From the NCBI GenBank assembly GCA_029068025.1, contig JAIEDJ010000157.1, positions 1 through 8,170 of the forward strand: a DNA stretch of 8,170 bases, in the 5' to 3' direction. Shown here piece after piece: positions 5,327-8,170 of this stretch (within the stretch, counting starts at the first letter, position 1; every line of letters begins with the position of its first letter). This DNA is from Oscillospiraceae bacterium (GTDB taxonomy: Bacteria; Bacillota; Clostridia; Oscillospirales; Ruminococcaceae). A model generated the notes under the pieces. The model did not search any database and was not told where the DNA came from. It saw only the letters and a program-made list of their open reading frames with translations. The position numbers and the translations under genes were made by a program.

Positions 5327-6571
5327 ATGCCTTCATACTTAAACGATGATGACAACGAAAACAACAAGCAGGAAAAGAAAAAGCTGAACGCCTCAAGAAC
5401 GATCGCCATGGACAAGCTGGAGATCCGTGAGGAAAGACATTCCGCAAACCGTCACCCCAAAAAGTCAGATAAGATCGCCGGACGACCCAAAAGCGGATTC
5501 GCGAGATTCGCGTCAGCGGCATTTCCTCAAGCGGGTGACGCTCCCGGCGAAAAATTCCGTAAGATCTTTCTGATAGCCGCAGTATTAGTGCTGATAGTCG
5601 CGCTGGTTATTCTCGGGCTTCAGATACTCGGCATTCAAAAAGGCAACGAGCTTAATGAAAAGATCCGCGAGATCGCCGGCGTGCAGCAGGGCAGTTTGAT
5701 CACCGGCAGCTACAGCCGCCCCGATTACATTGAGAATCCCGCTCCCGACACCGCGACAGCCCCCGGCACCGAGGAAATACCCAGTTGGTTCAACAATCTT
5801 ACACCCGTGACCAACACGCCGCTGAATATCAACTTCGCTCCTCTTATAGAAATGAATCCCGACACGCGCGCGTGGGTCAAGATCACAGATACGCTGATCA
5901 ACAATGTAGTTGTTCAGTCTTACGACAATCATTACTATGTTACTCACGATTTCAACAAAAAAGATTCCGAATCCGGCACGATATTCTCTTCCTATCAGAA
6001 CAGATGGGACGGAAAAGATGAAAATATCATTCTTTTCGGGCATAATATGCAGAACGGGGAATTTTTCTCTTACCTTGTCCACTACTACCCTGATGATGGC
6101 AGCCGCGATCCCCTGTACTTCTACAAGGTACATCCAACGATCATGGTAGCCACTCCCAACGGAGGAAGCGAGACCTACAAGATCTTCGCGGGAATGTTGG
6201 TCAACACCGAATCCAAGCACGGAGAGCCGTTCCAGTATATCAATAAAACGTCGTTCAGAGACGTTGATGATTTCAATAATTTTATAATCGATGTTATGGA
6301 CAGAAGCCGCTTCTTCACCGACGTTGACATCAAGTACGGCGATCAGCTGCTGACGCTTTCCACCTGCCACTGGCCTTACGGAAGAAGCGTTGACACACGC
6401 TGGGTCATTCTTGCGAGAAAGGTTCGCCCCGGGGAAAGCGAATATGTTGACACCAGCAAGGCATACCGAAACTATCAGGCAAGAATGTTTGACTACGTTT
6501 ATAAGATGTACCCGGAACTAACTCCATGGACAGGATCCGTCTGGGATAAGTCCAAGCTGCTCAGCTATTGA
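5327..6571 (+). CDS. Class B sortase with long cytoplasmic N-terminal tail (first of two)
   Basis: Sortases are membrane-bound cysteine transpeptidases that join exported proteins to the cell wall or to each other. This one has 414 residues: a charged, probably disordered N-terminal region (1-78), one transmembrane helix (about 80-103), a linker, and a sortase domain from about 165. The catalytic triad is visible as His239 in NIILFGHNM, Cys347 in LLTLSTC (341-347) and Arg358 in DTRWV. TLSTC and the long insert between His and Cys match class B. The start at 5327 lies two bases after the pncC stop and has a GGGG-containing ribosome binding site (about 5313-5319). The cytoplasmic tail of about 78 residues is much longer than usual. 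The C-terminal extension after the domain (about 368-414) is shared with the next gene. Substrate unknown. Confidence 0.93.
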   Translation: MPSYLNDDDNENNKQEKKKLNASRTIAMDKLEIREERHSANRHPKKSDKIAGRPKSGFARFASAAFPQAGDAPGEKFRKIFLIAAVLVLIVALVILGLQILGIQKGNELNEKIREIAGVQQGSLITGSYSRPDYIENPAPDTATAPGTEEIPSWFNNLTPVTNTPLNINFAPLIEMNPDTRAWVKITDTLINNVVVQSYDNHYYVTHDFNKKDSESGTIFSSYQNRWDGKDENIILFGHNMQNGEFFSYLVHYYPDDGSRDPLYFYKVHPTIMVATPNGGSETYKIFAGMLVNTESKHGEPFQYINKTSFRDVDDFNNFIIDVMDRSRFFTDVDIKYGDQLLTLSTCHWPYGRSVDTRWVILARKVRPGESEYVDTSKAYRNYQARMFDYVYKMYPELTPWTGSVWDKSKLLSY

Positions 6572-6613
6572 TCAGACAATGCCGGGAAAACGCTGTTTCA
6601 AGGAGGAATTACT

Positions 6614-7771
6614 ATGGAAAAAACCGCAGGCAAGGATAATGTCTTTATCAAGATATTAAAATATCTCATTCCATGGAAGGGCGACAAGCCCACGGAGATC
6701 ATCCGCAAGATCATCTTTTTGTGCGCGGTGATCGTTCTTATAACAACTATTGTGCTATTTTTATCCGCAAGAGCGGAAAGTCAGCAGAATATAGAGAACA
6801 ACAACAGCCTGTCCGAGCTGTTTCACGGAACAGGCACCGGCATACAGATAGATACCGCTAAAAAGGAGGAGCTTAAGCAGCAGAATCCGGGAATGCTTGA
6901 GAATTTCCTTCCGTTTTTCAGTGAAGAGGGAGTCACAAACAGCAAAGGTCACAAGGTGGAGGCAAATGATATCAAAGGCTGGATCACCATCAACGGATAC
7001 GGTGACGAAAAACCGCTTGTGGACAACATCATTATGCAGTCTTCCGACAACGACTATTATCTTTATCGCAACTCCTACAGGGAAAACGTAAGATCGGGGA
7101 CATTGTTTCTCGACTACCGCTGTGACGTTTCGAACGGCAGGAATCCCGGAAATATCGTCGTATACGGACACAATATGCTGGACGCTCCCGGAGAGATCGA
7201 TTATTTCGGTGTGCTTCTGAAATATTTTAACTACGCCAAGAGCAATTACGGCTCGGACGGAAAGCTCCACCAATCAGATATAGAAGATCCGAACAGCAAG
7301 ATCAATGATATAACCTTCTACAAGCAGCACCCTACCATCAACTACAGCTCGCTTTATGAGAATTCGACATATAAGATCTTTGGCAGCATGATGGTAAACA
7401 CAGACCGCAGCGCAGGCGATGTATTCTACTACCACAGTGTTCACAGCTTTGAAAACAAAGAAGCGTTTGACAACTACTGCGCCGAGGTCCTTGACCGCTC
7501 ATCCTTTATCAATCCCGATGTTGATCTGAAATACGGCGATGAACTGCTGACGCTTTCGACCTGTATTTACGGCTACGGTCAGTCCGCAGACACACGCTTT
7601 GTTATCTTCGCACGCAAGACACGCGACGGTGAAAGCCCCGAGGTTGACGTTGAAAAAGCGTATGCAAACCCCTCCCCCAAGTTCTATGATACGTTTTACA
7701 AGATGTTCGACTACAAATGGGAAGGAAGAAAGTGGCCGACAAGTATCATCTGGGGCTTCGGTGATAAGTAA
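6614..7771 (+). CDS. Class B sortase (second, tandem paralogue)
   Basis: This is a 385-residue sortase preceded by a perfect AAGGAGG (6600-6606) seven bases before the ATG. It has a short cytoplasmic segment (1-31), a transmembrane helix (about 32-52), and an extracellular sortase domain. The triad is His186 in NIVVYGHNM, Cys317 in LLTLSTC (311-317) and Arg328 in ADTRFVIF. It shares many blocks with the preceding sortase: SGTxF, GHNM, FYKxHPTI, TYKIF, MxVNT, DxKYGDxLLTLSTC, and a tail with GES-VD-KAY-YKM. A duplication is therefore likely, but the N-terminal tails differ entirely and the core has diverged, with an extra stretch around 196-232. Divergence after duplication suggests different substrates. 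It lies 42 bases after the first sortase with no terminator between. Confidence 0.93.
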   Translation: MEKTAGKDNVFIKILKYLIPWKGDKPTEIIRKIIFLCAVIVLITTIVLFLSARAESQQNIENNNSLSELFHGTGTGIQIDTAKKEELKQQNPGMLENFLPFFSEEGVTNSKGHKVEANDIKGWITINGYGDEKPLVDNIIMQSSDNDYYLYRNSYRENVRSGTLFLDYRCDVSNGRNPGNIVVYGHNMLDAPGEIDYFGVLLKYFNYAKSNYGSDGKLHQSDIEDPNSKINDITFYKQHPTINYSSLYENSTYKIFGSMMVNTDRSAGDVFYYHSVHSFENKEAFDNYCAEVLDRSSFINPDVDLKYGDELLTLSTCIYGYGQSADTRFVIFARKTRDGESPEVDVEKAYANPSPKFYDTFYKMFDYKWEGRKWPTSIIWGFGDK

Positions 7772-7819
7772 TTCAAAGCCGCGCTTAACAAGCAGCAAAA
7801 TTTGGCAAAGGACGGTTTT

Positions 7820-8170
7820 ATGAAACATCTTTCGCTTTTTAAGATCTTTATCGCTCTTTTGATATGCAGCATCTACCTTTTCACCTGTACGGTAATGGGA
7901 ACGGTGGGAGACGACTCGGTCTCGGAGCCCGCGCCGCCTCCGGATGACAGCGGCGCTCAGGGCGAGGGAACGGTCGACTTTCTGCCGACTGACGACGATC
8001 CTGCACAGCAGCCCGGCGGCTTGCCGGAAAATCTTTTTACGCTGTCGTTTAAAGCTCCCCCGCTTGCACAAAGGCCGTTCAGTTCTGGGTATGACCCCAG
8101 CGACCGTATAAAGGATATCCCATCTGGTGAAGATACGCCGCCAAGCTCAACCAGTCTCTTATACACAACT
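7820..8170 (+). CDS. Exported Pro/Asp-rich protein, 3' end missing
   Basis: This frame stays open to the window end, giving 117 residues so far. The start has AAAGGA (7807-7812) seven bases upstream and lies 48 bases after the second sortase, in the same operon. The N-terminus is a typical export signal: a basic start (MKHLSLFK) and a hydrophobic core (about 9-21, IFIALLICSIYLF). Cysteines at 16 and 23 lack a clean lipobox, so a lipoprotein is possible but not supported. The rest is low-complexity, rich in Pro, Asp, Gly and Ser, like an extended wall-spanning linker. I recognise no domain. Its place behind two sortases makes a cell-surface role plausible, but the sorting signal would lie in the missing C-terminus. 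The last six or seven codons overlap a mosaic-end-like sequence and may not be genomic. Confidence 0.75.
   Translation, partial: MKHLSLFKIFIALLICSIYLFTCTVMGTVGDDSVSEPAPPPDDSGAQGEGTVDFLPTDDDPAQQPGGLPENLFTLSFKAPPLAQRPFSSGYDPSDRIKDIPSGEDTPPSSTSLLYTT
8152..8170 (+). other. Tn5/Nextera mosaic-end-like sequence at the window edge
   Basis: The last 19 bases, CAGTCTCTTATACACAACT, match the reverse complement of the 19-base Tn5 mosaic end at 17 of 19 positions (mismatches at positions 2 and 17) and the natural Tn5 outer end at 16 of 19. The match is exactly element length and stops exactly at the window end. The simplest reading is untrimmed transposon-library adapter at a contig end; the rarer alternative is the end of a real Tn5/IS50-like element. 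Confidence 0.65.

Noticed and set aside
5585..6370. Minus-strand frame of 261 codons across the first sortase
   Set aside because: It is a shadow of the sortase gene; the plus strand carries the intact His-Cys-Arg triad and a proper ribosome binding site.
7499..8071. Minus-strand frame of 190 codons over the end of the second sortase and the next gene
   Set aside because: It is antisense to the sortase catalytic core, without a start signal, and with the composition expected of a shadow frame.

Overview
The window looks like a contig-end fragment from a Gram-positive member of the Clostridia, probably a gut Oscillospiraceae/Ruminococcus-type bacterium. This is inferred, not proven. The grounds are AT-rich intergenic regions with good TTGnnn-17-TATAAT promoters, strong AAGGAGG ribosome binding sites, a Bacillus-type ThiI without a rhodanese domain paired with its own cysteine desulfurase, two class B sortases, and a tiny Cys/Gly/Asn-rich protein.

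Layout. (1) Positions 1-264 hold two back-to-back promoters. One points left to an unseen gene; the other points right to a TerD-family stress protein (265-858). A 47-residue one-membrane-segment protein with an acidic tail follows (937-1080), then a terminator-like hairpin. (2) A YbaK/ProX-type Cys-tRNA(Pro) deacylase (1206-1682) runs right and ends at a bidirectional terminator (about 1681-1720). A 49-residue, 11-cysteine protein on the minus strand (1852-2001) runs into the same terminator from the other side. (3) Positions 2002-2491 are a dense non-coding control region. It holds a minus-strand promoter, a minus-strand terminator-like hairpin, a 16-bp perfect inverted repeat, an array of five TTGTAAC heptamers spaced exactly 11 bp apart, and an extended -10 promoter pointing right. 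(4) From 2492 to the window end lies one tightly packed rightward operon: cysteine desulfurase, thiI, a CinA C-terminal-type (PncC) amidase, two tandem class B sortases, and the start of a secreted Pro/Asp-rich protein.

How the genes work together. The desulfurase and ThiI form the s4U8 tRNA thiolation pair, joined by a 4-base overlap. The PncC-like gene overlaps thiI in the same way and probably recycles NMN. The two sortases are membrane-anchored transpeptidases, and the exported protein after them may be a partner or client. Nothing mechanistic in the sequence links the tRNA/NAD genes to the sortases except shared transcription.

Two points matter most to a reader. The regulatory region 2080-2410 has more ordered structure than a normal promoter. 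The final 19 bases (8152-8170) match the Tn5/Nextera mosaic end at 17 of 19 positions, so the last residues of the final reading frame are probably library adapter and not genome.
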